DNA of 64,000 nucleotides, taken from Klebsiella grimontii. Lineage in GTDB: Bacteria; Pseudomonadota; Gammaproteobacteria; Enterobacterales; Enterobacteriaceae. Below, in pieces: positions 49,834 through 58,013 of this stretch. The notes beneath the pieces were generated by a model. It had not been told where the DNA came from. It was given only the letters and a program-made list of their open reading frames with translations, and did no database searches. Each line of letters begins with the position of its first letter. Within the stretch, counting starts at the first letter, position 1. Position numbers and translations under genes: made by a program. The stretch covers positions 1 through 64,000 of the forward strand of contig NZ_FZTC01000012.1 in the NCBI RefSeq assembly GCF_900200035.1, read 5' to 3'.

Positions 49834-50682
49834 ATGCAGCTTAACGTCTTTCGTACGCTGTGGGGCGTCACCACCCCGTGGCAGCAAACGGTCAACGAAC
49901 TCAAAAGCGTCGGCTGCTGCGGCATTGAAGCGCGGGTTCCGCTGACGGTGGAAGAGCAGCGGACGCTGGCCCAACGCATCGACGCGTCCGCGCTGGAGTA
50001 TATCGCCATTGCCTTCAGCGGCGGCGGCGTCATTCCGGCTCAGAGCGAAACGCCCGCGCAGCACCTGGAGCGCTTAAAAGAACGTTTTGCGGCGGCAAAA
50101 GCGCTTAATCCGCGCTTCGTAAACCTGCTGGCCGGTAACGACCGCTGGCCGCTGGCGCAGCAGGTGGATTTTCTCGGCAGGGCGCATGAGCTCGCCGCCG
50201 AATATGAGCTGTTCTGCAGCTTTGAAACCCATCGCGCCACGTCGCTGTATAGCCCGTGGCTGACGCTGGAGATCGTTCAACAGCTGCCGCAGCTGCGCTT
50301 TACCGCCGATATCAGCCACTGGATCGTGGTAAGCGAGCGCCTGCTGGATGACCCCTGCGATGACTTCAGCGCTTTTATCGAACGGGTTCACCATATTCAG
50401 GCCCGCGTCGGCTACGACCAGGGACCGCAGGTGCCGCACCCCGCCGCGCCGGAATATCAGTCAGCCCTGCAGTTTCAACAGCGCTTCTGGGAACAGATCT
50501 GGCAATCGCAGCGCCGGCGCGGCTACCAGCAAACCACCCTTACGCCGGAGTTTGGCCCCGATGGCTACCTGCATCACCTGCCGTTTACTAACGTTCCGGT
50601 CGCCGACCTGTGGTCGCTGAATGCCTGGATGGCCCAGCGTGAACAGCGGCATTTTGTTGAATTCACCTCGCTAACTGAATAA
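49834..50682 (+). CDS. TIM-barrel sugar phosphate isomerase/epimerase family protein
   Basis: A 282-residue protein of the AP-endonuclease-2 / xylose-isomerase-like TIM-barrel family. Candidate metal ligands follow the family order: Glu in CSFETHRAT, Asp and His in FTADISHWIVV, His in HIQARVGYDQGPQVPHP and Glu in LTPEFGPDGY. Family members isomerise sugars or small hydroxy-ketones, or act as dehydratases. It starts ten bases after gbuA with GAGGAAA as ribosome site. Its presence implies that the pathway handles a keto or aldehyde intermediate. Confidence 0.82.
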   Translation: MQLNVFRTLWGVTTPWQQTVNELKSVGCCGIEARVPLTVEEQRTLAQRIDASALEYIAIAFSGGGVIPAQSETPAQHLERLKERFAAAKALNPRFVNLLAGNDRWPLAQQVDFLGRAHELAAEYELFCSFETHRATSLYSPWLTLEIVQQLPQLRFTADISHWIVVSERLLDDPCDDFSAFIERVHHIQARVGYDQGPQVPHPAAPEYQSALQFQQRFWEQIWQSQRRRGYQQTTLTPEFGPDGYLHHLPFTNVPVADLWSLNAWMAQREQRHFVEFTSLTE

Positions 50683-50694
50683 GGAACTGGAGAA

Positions 50695-51771
50695 ATGACC
50701 GCTGCAAAAAGTTCTTTTACTGAATTACCGACCATCAATATCAGCGACCTGACCTGCGACGATCTCGCCCGACGCCAGGCGGTGGCCGACGCTATCGGCC
50801 AGGCGGCCCGCGAAGTCGGCTTTTTCTACATTACCGGCCACGGCATCGCGCCTGAACTGATTGCCGGGGTCCGCGCGGCGGCCAAAGAGATTTTCGCCCT
50901 GCCGATGGAGCGCAAGATGGCGTACTACATCGGACAGTCGAAAAGCCATAAAGGCTACGTTCCGGAAGGCGAAGAGATTTACGGCTCCGGCAAGCCGGAT
51001 CACAAAGAAGCGTTCGATATCGGCTTTCAGGCCACTGACGACCACCCGTACGTCATGGCGAAAACGCCGCTGATTGGCGCCAACGAGTGGCCGGACGTGC
51101 CGGCGTTTAAATCCCGGGTGCTGGCCTACTATGAGGCGGTCTTCGCCCTTGGACATCGCCTGTTTGATGCCTTCGCTCTCGCCCTTGGCCTGCCGGAAGG
51201 CTATTTCAGGTCGATGGTCACCTGCCCGCCGTCGAAGCTGCGCCTGATCCACTACCCCTTTGACGCCAGCGCCGAAGACGTTCCCGGTATTGGTGCACAT
51301 ACCGACTATGAGTGCTTCACTCTGCTGCTCGCCGACCAGCCGGGTCTTGAAGTGCTGAACGAAGATAGCGACTGGATCGACGCCCCGCCGCTGAAGAACG
51401 CGACCGGAGAAGAGGCTTTCGTGATTAATATCGGCGACATGCTCGAAGTCCTGAGCGCTGGCACATTTGTTGCAACTGCACACCGCGTACGCAAGGTGCC
51501 GCAGGAGCGCTACTCCTTCCCGCTGTTCTTCGCCTGCGACTACCACACGCTGATCCGCCCGCTGCCGGGCTTCCTTGAGGCAGGCGAAGCCAGCGAGTAT
51601 CAAGAACTGAGCATTGGTGAGCATATGTGGAGCCAGGCGTTACAGACCTATCGCTACCTGCGCGAGAAAGTCACCCGAGGCGAGCTCCAGCTCCCTGAAC
51701 GCGCCCGCGGCACTAACACCTTTGGTCATCTGAAAAAACAAGCACAGCAAAAAACCGTAAATAACCCGTGA
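50695..51771 (+). CDS. 2-oxoglutarate/Fe(II)-dependent oxygenase (isopenicillin N synthase family)
   Basis: A 358-residue oxygenase with N-terminal DIOX_N domain (about 12-130) and C-terminal 2OG-Fe(II) domain. Iron ligands are His202 and Asp204 (IGAHTDYECF) and His263 (ATAHRVRKV); the 2-oxoglutarate anchor is Arg272 in ERYSFP. This is the family of ethylene-forming enzyme and plant homoarginine 6-hydroxylase, both of which hydroxylate a carbon next to a guanidino group so that guanidine leaves. Inference: it performs such a reaction on a guanidino acid here. Gap to the gene before is 12 bp. Confidence 0.88.
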   Translation: MTAAKSSFTELPTINISDLTCDDLARRQAVADAIGQAAREVGFFYITGHGIAPELIAGVRAAAKEIFALPMERKMAYYIGQSKSHKGYVPEGEEIYGSGKPDHKEAFDIGFQATDDHPYVMAKTPLIGANEWPDVPAFKSRVLAYYEAVFALGHRLFDAFALALGLPEGYFRSMVTCPPSKLRLIHYPFDASAEDVPGIGAHTDYECFTLLLADQPGLEVLNEDSDWIDAPPLKNATGEEAFVINIGDMLEVLSAGTFVATAHRVRKVPQERYSFPLFFACDYHTLIRPLPGFLEAGEASEYQELSIGEHMWSQALQTYRYLREKVTRGELQLPERARGTNTFGHLKKQAQQKTVNNP

Positions 51772-51777
51772 GGATAA

Positions 51778-52584
51778 ATGATGAACAAAACGCTAAAAAA
51801 ACTCTCGCGCCGTGTGGCTTTATCCATCGCCGTCACCGCTTGTTTTTCACCGCTGGCTCAGGCCGCAGAGCTGCTGACCGAGGGCGTATTTAAAGTGGGG
51901 ATGGAGGTGACCTATCCGCCCTTTGAGTCCTACGACAGCAATAACAACATTGTCGGTATCGACCCGGAGTTCGCGGCGCTGATCGCCGAGCATCTGAAGG
52001 CCAAACCGCAGCTTATCGACACGAAGTTCACCAGTCTGATCTTAGGCATCGGTAAAAAATACGATGCGGTGATCTCCGGTATGTACGTGACGCCCGAGCG
52101 CCAGAAGCAGGCGGACGCTATCCCTTATGCCCTGTCCGGCGCGTCAATCATTGCGCTAAAAAACAGCACTATTCAGCCGAAAACGGAAGACGAACTGTGC
52201 GGCGTGAAGGTGGGACTGCAGGCGGGTACCGCCTGGGTTTCGAGCCTGAAAACGCACTCCGACGAGTACTGTCTGAAAAACGGCAAACCGGCCATTAGTA
52301 TTCAGGAATTCCCGACCGCGCCGGAAGCCTCCCAGGCCCTGCTGTCGAAAAATATCAACGCCCAGTTAGAAATCGCCCCGGCGGCGCAAATTATCGTCGA
52401 AAAAAGCCGCGGTCGCCTGGCCATTAGCTCAAACCGCCTGGTCTATCCGCTGCCGCTGGGAATTTACGTCGCCAAAGGCAATACCGAGTTGGCCGAGGCC
52501 ATTAAATCAACGTTAGCCACCCTTAAAGCCAACGGCAAATACGACGCCATCATCAAGAAATACAACTTAGAAAGTATCAACTAA
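51778..52584 (+). CDS. Polar amino-acid ABC transporter, periplasmic binding protein
   Basis: A 268-residue family-3 binding protein: signal peptide (about 1-29, AQA-AEL), then GVFKVGMEVTYPPFESYD, two lobes and the switch region typical of the PAAT class, which binds amino acids and guanidino compounds. GAGGATAA precedes ATGATG, six bases after the oxygenase stop. It serves the permease-ATPase encoded next. A decayed paralogue lies at 56666-56891. Confidence 0.92.
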   Translation: MMNKTLKKLSRRVALSIAVTACFSPLAQAAELLTEGVFKVGMEVTYPPFESYDSNNNIVGIDPEFAALIAEHLKAKPQLIDTKFTSLILGIGKKYDAVISGMYVTPERQKQADAIPYALSGASIIALKNSTIQPKTEDELCGVKVGLQAGTAWVSSLKTHSDEYCLKNGKPAISIQEFPTAPEASQALLSKNINAQLEIAPAAQIIVEKSRGRLAISSNRLVYPLPLGIYVAKGNTELAEAIKSTLATLKANGKYDAIIKKYNLESIN

Positions 52585-52608
52585 TACAATAATGAAACGG
52601 GAGTCGGT

Positions 52609-54129
52609 ATGGAGTTCGATTGGGGATACTTTTTCTCATTATTTAGCGTTGGGGCATTCTGGCAGGCGTGTGTCACCGTAGTTGTCGTCAGTTCATTGTC
52701 CTGGTTTATTGGTCTGATATTAGGTTTTCTTTTAGCCTGCGCTAAGCTCTCCGGCCCGCGCTGGCTGAAGGTTCCCGTCGAACTCTATATTTGGTTTTTC
52801 CGCAGCGTGCCGCTGATGGTCCTGCTGGTCTTTGTCTATAACCTGCCGCAGCTGTTTCCGGCCACCCAACCGCTGCTCGGCATTCCGTTTATTGCCGGGC
52901 TGGTATCGATGACGGTGACCGAAGCGGCCTATATGGCGGAAATCCATCGCGGCGGACTGCTTTCGGTCGCCAAAGGGCAAAGCGAAGCCGGCCATGCCTT
53001 AAGCTTTAGTTTTATCGGCGTTCAGCGCTTAATTATTATCCCGCAGGCGTTTCGTATTTCCCTGCCCACCCTGATTAACGAATACATCACCATCATCAAA
53101 CTCAGCTCGATTCTGTCGGTGATTTCGCTGCCGGAACTGCTGCTGACCGGCCAGCGCCTGTATGCGCAGAATTTCCTCGTCATGGAGACGCTGCTGGCGG
53201 TCGCCGTTTATTACGTCATGGTGGTGACGGTGTTTACCTGGCTGTTCAGGGGGCTGGAAAACCTGCTGGATATTCAACGTAAGCGTCCGCAAACGCTCAA
53301 TGAGAGTGAATGCGCAACCCTGCGCCAGAACCTGAAGCCGCCGGTACAGATGCAAAAAGCGCAGGCCGCCAGCGGCAACCCGCCGGCGCTGGATCTCCAT
53401 GCCATCGAAAAATCCTGGGGCCAGCACCACGTGCTGAAAGGCATCGACCTGAAAGTGGAAAACGGCGAGGTGATCAGCATCATCGGCCCGTCCGGCTCCG
53501 GCAAGACCACCCTGATCCGCACGATTAACGCCCTTGAGAGCATCGACGGCGGCGAGATCATTCTTTACGGCGAGGATTATCTGAAAGGCGCATCCGTTGT
53601 CGATAAACAGCAAATGCGCGCGGGCGTACGCCGCATCGGCATGGTGTTCCAGGGCTTCAACCTGTTTCCCCACCGCACGGTGCTGGATAACGTGATGCTC
53701 GCCCCGCTCTATCACAAGCTGCTTGACCGCGCCGCCGCCAGGGAGCAGGCGCTGTGGCTGCTGGATCGCGTCGGTCTGCTGGCGCACGCCGAAAAGTACC
53801 CGTACCAGCTCTCCGGCGGCCAGCAGCAGCGCGTAGCCATTGCCCGCGCCCTGGCGCTGAAACCGGACATCATGCTGTTTGATGAACCCACGTCGGCGCT
53901 GGACCCTGAACTGGTTGGCGAAGTGCTGAAGGTCATTCAGTCCCTCGCCCGCGAAGGCATGACGATGATTATCGTGACCCACGAGATGGACTTCGCCTTA
54001 TCAATTTCTGACCGGGTGGTGATGATGGAAAACGGCGTCGTGCAGAGCGATATGCCGCCGCAGCGCATTCGTAACGATGTCGCCGATCCGTCGCTGACCC
54101 GCATTCGTGAATTTATGGGAGTGCAATAA
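52609..54129 (+). CDS. Fused ABC permease and ATPase of the PAAT family
   Basis: A 506-residue fusion. Residues 1-225 are a GlnP/HisM-type permease with about five helices and the EAA loop ([28 protein letters not shown]). A linker (225-258) joins an ATPase of the GlnQ type (259-506) with Walker A GPSGSGKT (293-300), Q-loop near 348, signature LSGGQQQR (401-408) and Walker [11 protein letters not shown]. Permease and ATPase are normally separate polypeptides, though fusions are known. It would homodimerise into a complete importer with the binding protein upstream. Confidence 0.93.
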   Translation: MEFDWGYFFSLFSVGAFWQACVTVVVVSSLSWFIGLILGFLLACAKLSGPRWLKVPVELYIWFFRSVPLMVLLVFVYNLPQLFPATQPLLGIPFIAGLVSMTVTEAAYMAEIHRGGLLSVAKGQSEAGHALSFSFIGVQRLIIIPQAFRISLPTLINEYITIIKLSSILSVISLPELLLTGQRLYAQNFLVMETLLAVAVYYVMVVTVFTWLFRGLENLLDIQRKRPQTLNESECATLRQNLKPPVQMQKAQAASGNPPALDLHAIEKSWGQHHVLKGIDLKVENGEVISIIGPSGSGKTTLIRTINALESIDGGEIILYGEDYLKGASVVDKQQMRAGVRRIGMVFQGFNLFPHRTVLDNVMLAPLYHKLLDRAAAREQALWLLDRVGLLAHAEKYPYQLSGGQQQRVAIARALALKPDIMLFDEPTSALDPELVGEVLKVIQSLAREGMTMIIVTHEMDFALSISDRVVMMENGVVQSDMPPQRIRNDVADPSLTRIREFMGVQ

Positions 54130-54858
54130 ATGGCAACTGAACGGGAACTACGCCAGCAGCTGGCCGCCGCCTATCGTCTGGCGGCGCTCTTCGGCTGGGA
54201 AGACACGCTGTATACCCACTTTTCCGTACGCCTGCCCGGCGACGGCGAGCCGCGGTTTTTGATTAACCCCTTCGGCATGATGTTTGACGAAGTCACCGCC
54301 AGCAATTTAATCGTGGTCGATATGCAGGGTAAGGTCGTCGAAGGCAGCGCCCCGGCGAACTCGGCGGGCTTTACGATTCATAGCGCGGTCCATATGGCCC
54401 GCGAAGACGCCCACTGCGTGATCCACACCCATACGCTGCCGGGGATGGCGGTTGCCGCCTGCGCAGACGGGCTGCTGCAGCTTAACCAAATCAGCACCGA
54501 ATTTTATCAACGCGTCGGCTACCATCCTTATGAAGGCGTGGCGTTCGATCTCGATGAACGGGTGCGGATCCAACGCTCGCTCGGCGAGAACATCGCCATG
54601 ATCCTGCAAAGCCACGGCCTGCTGTCGGTCGGGCGCACCGTCGCCGATGCGTTTTATATCATGTACTACCTGAACCGCGCCTGCGAGATCCAGATGGCCG
54701 CCGCGCAGCTGGCACCGCTCAGCCCCATTCATACGATACCTGAGCCGCTGAGCCGACACGCCTGCGAGCAGCTGATGGGGGTTGAACATGAACGCCAGCT
54801 GGTGTGGCAGGCGTGGCTACGCCGCCTCGATCGTCTTGATACTTCTTATAAAAGCTAA
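54130..54858 (+). CDS. Class II aldolase/adducin domain protein
   Basis: A 242-residue class II aldolase-fold protein. Zn ligands are seen in HTHTLPG and LQSHGLLSV; FLINPFGMMFDEV is the N-terminal family motif. Relatives cleave phosphorylated or free hydroxy-keto acids, or act as epimerases or decarboxylases. Its ATG follows the transporter stop with no gap (TAA-ATG), and it overlaps the next gene by one base. It is placed to split a hydroxylated intermediate, but the substrate is unknown. Confidence 0.88.
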   Translation: MATERELRQQLAAAYRLAALFGWEDTLYTHFSVRLPGDGEPRFLINPFGMMFDEVTASNLIVVDMQGKVVEGSAPANSAGFTIHSAVHMAREDAHCVIHTHTLPGMAVAACADGLLQLNQISTEFYQRVGYHPYEGVAFDLDERVRIQRSLGENIAMILQSHGLLSVGRTVADAFYIMYYLNRACEIQMAAAQLAPLSPIHTIPEPLSRHACEQLMGVEHERQLVWQAWLRRLDRLDTSYKS

Positions 54859-55796
54859 TGCCTATGACTCAGTTAACCATCGTCGTGGATTGTAACGATC
54901 CTCAGTACAGCGAGGAAATTTGCGCCGCGCTCGCGCTGTTTCCGCAAGTGAAAGCGGTTCTGCCAGAGGACCCCGCCGCCCGCGAGGCGCAATACGCCTG
55001 CTGCTGGTTTCCCGACCCGCAGCTGCTGGCGCGCTCGCCTCAGCTGAAGCTGATCCAGGCCGCGTCCGCCGGCGTCGACCATTTGCCCGCCAGCGTTTTC
55101 GCCAGCGATGTTCCGCTCTGTCGGGTGGTGGATGAAGATTTTCGTCACGGTATGTTTGAATACGCGCTGTGGGGCGTGCTGTGGTTTCAGCGGCGCTTTG
55201 ACCGGGCGCTGGCCCACCAGCGCGAGCGCGTCTGGAAAATGTATCCACAGCGAGCGGCAGCCGATTATCACGTTGGCGTCATGGGCCTCGGCGAAATTGG
55301 CGGCTATATCGCCTCGCAGCTGGCCGGGCTGGGGTATCGGGTTTCCGGCTGGGCGCGTAGCGAAAAAGCCCTTACCGACGTGCGCTGCTACCACGGGGAG
55401 GCGCAGGCCGGCGAATTCCTTGGCCAACTGGATGCGCTGATCAACGTCCTGCCGTTAACCGAGCAGACGCGAGGCATCCTCGCCCATCCTTTACTGCAGC
55501 AGTTGCCCGACGGCGCGGCGCTGATTAACTGCGGCCGCGGCGAGCATATGGTGAATCGGGACGTGCTCGAGGCGCTGGATAGCGGCAAGCTCTCCGGCGC
55601 GCTGCTTGACGTCTTCCCCGTCGAGCCGCTGCCCCAGCAAGACCCGCTATGGCAACATCCGCAGGTGGTTATCACTCCGCATATGGCCTCCATCGCGCAG
55701 ACGGAGGTGATTGCCCGCCAGCTGCTGGACAACATCCAGCGGCTGCGGCAGGCGCTGCCGCTGAAAAACCTGGTGAACAAACAGAGCGGTTATTAA
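54858..55796 (+). CDS. D-2-hydroxyacid dehydrogenase (GhrA-like)
   Basis: A 312-residue NAD(P)-dependent dehydrogenase. The nucleotide loop is GVMGLGEIGGYIA (near residue 138); catalytic Arg lies in INCGRGEHMV, Glu in FPVEPLPQQD and His in VITPHMAS. It is closest in style to GhrA, which reduces glyoxylate and hydroxypyruvate. It starts within the TAATG overlap with the aldolase gene, so translation is coupled. It could reduce the keto acid or aldehyde acid produced by the aldolase. Confidence 0.9.
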   Translation: MPMTQLTIVVDCNDPQYSEEICAALALFPQVKAVLPEDPAAREAQYACCWFPDPQLLARSPQLKLIQAASAGVDHLPASVFASDVPLCRVVDEDFRHGMFEYALWGVLWFQRRFDRALAHQRERVWKMYPQRAAADYHVGVMGLGEIGGYIASQLAGLGYRVSGWARSEKALTDVRCYHGEAQAGEFLGQLDALINVLPLTEQTRGILAHPLLQQLPDGAALINCGRGEHMVNRDVLEALDSGKLSGALLDVFPVEPLPQQDPLWQHPQVVITPHMASIAQTEVIARQLLDNIQRLRQALPLKNLVNKQSGY

Positions 55797-55870
55797 GCCC
55801 GAAAACGTCAATAGTCTCATATCCGCTGCTACGCTTAATGGTCTGTCCGACAAAAAATAAGGCTGTCAGC

Positions 55871-56665
55871 ATGAATATTGATTTATCGGGGAAAGTCGCA
55901 CTGGTCACCGCCTCTACCGGCGGTATTGGTTTCGCCATCGCCAAAGGTCTGGCGGCCAGCGGCGCGGAAGTGATAATTAATGGTCGCAGCGAGCGTAGCG
56001 TGAGCGCGGCCCTCGCCCGTTTGCAAAATGCGGTTCCCGGCGCAACAACGCGTCCGGCGATCGCCGACTTAAGCAGCGCTGAAGGCGTCAATTTGCTGGT
56101 GCAGGCGGTGAGCGGGGTCGACATTCTGGTGAATAACGCCGGTATTTACGGCCCGCAGGATTTCTATGAAACCGATGATGCAACCTGGGAAAACTACTGG
56201 CAAACCAACGTGATGTCCGGAGTGCGTCTTTCCCGTGCCCTGCTACCGGCTATGGTGCAGCAAGGCTGGGGTCGGGTGGTGTTTATCTCTTCGGAATCGG
56301 CACGTAATATTCCGGCGGATATGATTCATTACGGCGTGACTAAAACCGCTCAGCTGTCGCTGGCCCGCGGGCTGGCGAAGTTTGTCGCCGGAAGCGGCGT
56401 CACGGTCAATAGCGTGCTGCCGGGGCCAACTATCTCTGATGGCTTTGCTGAGATGATGAAAGATGAAGTCGCGAAAACCGGGAAATCGCTGGAACAGCTG
56501 GCAAAAGAGTTCGTGATGGCGAACCGCCCAAGCTCGGTGATTCAGCGCGCGGCCACGGTGGAAGAAGTTGCCAATATGGTGGTTTACGTCTGCTCGACAC
56601 AGGCTTCAGCGACGTCAGGTGCGGCGCTACGCGTTGATGGCGGCGTGGTGGATGATATTGTCTGA
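55871..56665 (+). CDS. Short-chain dehydrogenase/reductase
   Basis: A 264-residue classical SDR: cofactor loop TASTGGIGFAIA, VNNAGIYG, catalytic Ser in FISSESAR and Tyr-x-x-x-Lys in YGVTKTAQ. C-terminus ALRVDGGVVDDIV is normal. I use the ATG at 55871 (MNIDLSGKVA); the frame is open upstream into the preceding gene but without similarity. A 74-bp gap separates it from the dehydrogenase, the largest gap in the operon. Its 3' end abuts a decayed binding-protein gene on the other strand. Confidence 0.9.
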   Translation: MNIDLSGKVALVTASTGGIGFAIAKGLAASGAEVIINGRSERSVSAALARLQNAVPGATTRPAIADLSSAEGVNLLVQAVSGVDILVNNAGIYGPQDFYETDDATWENYWQTNVMSGVRLSRALLPAMVQQGWGRVVFISSESARNIPADMIHYGVTKTAQLSLARGLAKFVAGSGVTVNSVLPGPTISDGFAEMMKDEVAKTGKSLEQLAKEFVMANRPSSVIQRAATVEEVANMVVYVCSTQASATSGAALRVDGGVVDDIV

Positions 56666-56891
56666 TAAGCTGCGCACCATAATATTGGCCCCGGTTTTGG
56701 CATAGGGGATCGCATCCGCCTGCCGGGTACGCTCCGGTGTGATATAGCGCGCCGAGGATTAAGCTGCTGAATTTGGTATCCGCCAGCTGTAGCGTCAGGG
56801 TGGCGTCCGCCGCATTGGCCGCCGGGACAAGTCCCGATGCCAGAACCAGCGTAGTGGCGAGATAGCGCAATGAGAGATTTCTTTTCATCAT
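56666..56891 (-). pseudogene. Remnant of an ABC binding-protein gene downstream of gpuA
   Basis: It starts with a good ribosome site (GAGGGAG) and an intact signal peptide (MMKRNLSLRYLATTLVLASG, ending in ANA-ADA). It then jumps to LADTKFSSLILGA, and after a frame change to YITPERTRQADAIPYAKTGA. These blocks match the binding protein at 51778 (LIDTKFTSLILG, YVTPERQKQADAIPYALSGA) with two internal deletions. The remaining two-thirds are missing and the neighbouring SDR gene ends there. So gpuA once had its own transporter. Confidence 0.85.
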
Positions 56892-56907
56892 AAGGCTCCC
56901 TCGTTAT

Positions 56908-57879
56908 TTATAGAGAAATGCGCCAATGATGGGCGTCGGCAAGCTGGCACAAGAGTTCAAACATCATGGTCGCGCCGGTCAGGCTGGTGAGATTGCCCTG
57001 ATCAAAGGGCGGCGAGACTTCCACTACGTCGGCACCAATCAGATTCAATCCCGCAAGCTGACGAACGCAGCGCTGCGCCTGCAGCGTGGTCATACCGCCA
57101 ATTTCCGGCGTTCCGGTACCTGGCGCATAGACCGGATCCAGGACATCGATATCGAAGCTGATATAGGTAGGCTGCTCGCCGACAATCGCGCGCGCCCGCT
57201 GCATCACCTTGTCAATACCCAGCTCGTCCACCTGCTCCATGCGAATGATGGTGATGCCGTTTTCCTCCGCCCAGCAGTGTTCATCTGCGGAAAACAGCGC
57301 GCCGCGAATACCAATTTGTACCGTACGCCGTGGATCGAGAACCCCCTCTTCTACCGCACGACGAAACGGGGTACCGTGGGTAAAGCGCTCGCCGCCGAAA
57401 TAACTGTCGTTGGTATCCGAGTGGGCATCAAAATGGATCATTCCCAGCGGTTTATCCCGTCCGAGCGCGCGTAAAATCGGCAACGTGGTGAGATGGTCGC
57501 CGCCAGCGGTTAAAGGCATCACCTGCTGTTCAGCCAGGGCGCGATACCAGGCCTCAATGCGCGCCAGGCTATCCTGCATATCAACCGGATTGATACGCAC
57601 ATCCCCCAGGTCACCAACGCGGGCGTAATCATAGGGAGAACGGCGGGTAGTCTGGTGGATCCGACGCACCAGGCTTGAGGCATTGCGTAGCTCGCGTGGC
57701 CCGTGGCGAGTTCCCGCACGGTTTGTTGTTCCGCCGTCCCACGGCACGCCTACGATGCCGATATCCAGCTCAGCGGCCTGCGGTGCGAAAGGGAGGCGGA
57801 AAAAAGTCGGCAATCCGCTAAAGCGCGGGATTTCACCGTCCTGCGGCTGCGGATAGTTTTTTTCTGTTGCGGTAGTCAT
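56908..57879 (-). CDS. gpuA: Ureohydrolase resembling guanidinopropionase (GpuA)
   Basis: A 323-residue ureohydrolase with intact Mn ligands: GGDHL (His129), HFDAHSD (Asp151, His153, Asp155) and SFDIDVLDP (Asp243, Asp245). The sequence style (PWDGGTTNRAGTRHGPRELRN, VGDLGDVRINPVD) closely follows what I recall of Pseudomonas GpuA, which hydrolyses 3-guanidinopropionate to beta-alanine and urea. It differs from the GbuA-like enzyme and is divergent from its own LysR. Only a broken binding-protein gene follows it. Confidence 0.88.
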   Translation of the reverse strand: MTTATEKNYPQPQDGEIPRFSGLPTFFRLPFAPQAAELDIGIVGVPWDGGTTNRAGTRHGPRELRNASSLVRRIHQTTRRSPYDYARVGDLGDVRINPVDMQDSLARIEAWYRALAEQQVMPLTAGGDHLTTLPILRALGRDKPLGMIHFDAHSDTNDSYFGGERFTHGTPFRRAVEEGVLDPRRTVQIGIRGALFSADEHCWAEENGITIIRMEQVDELGIDKVMQRARAIVGEQPTYISFDIDVLDPVYAPGTGTPEIGGMTTLQAQRCVRQLAGLNLIGADVVEVSPPFDQGNLTSLTGATMMFELLCQLADAHHWRISL

Positions 57880-57960
57880 TGCGGTGTCTCCATGGCTTAT
57901 TGGGCGATGAAGACATACTGCTGAACGGGGAATAGAGAAAAAATAGTCAAAGCCAAAAAA

Positions 57961-57984
57961 TTAGTTTAGAAAAATAACAACAAA
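57961..57984. promoter_or_regulatory. Possible LysR operator between gpuA and its regulator
   Basis: TTAGTTTA, an 8-bp spacer and ACAACAAA form an imperfect version of the operator at 48763-48786 with the same geometry. The left arm differs from that one at one base; the right arm is weak. Confidence 0.4.
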
Positions 57985-58013
57985 ACCGGAGCTTACAGCG
58001 GAGTATCCCCTTT

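Noticed and set aside
50725-51624. 299-aa frame on the minus strand
   Set aside because: Antisense to the 2OG oxygenase; no recognisable domain.
53029-53982. 317-aa frame on the minus strand
   Set aside because: Antisense to the permease-ATPase fusion, which is clearly coding; composition is typical of a shadow frame.
56430-56891. 153-aa minus-strand frame taken as a full gene
   Set aside because: Only the signal peptide and short blocks are binding-protein sequence; after a frameshift the rest is antisense to the SDR gene. Reported as a pseudogene.
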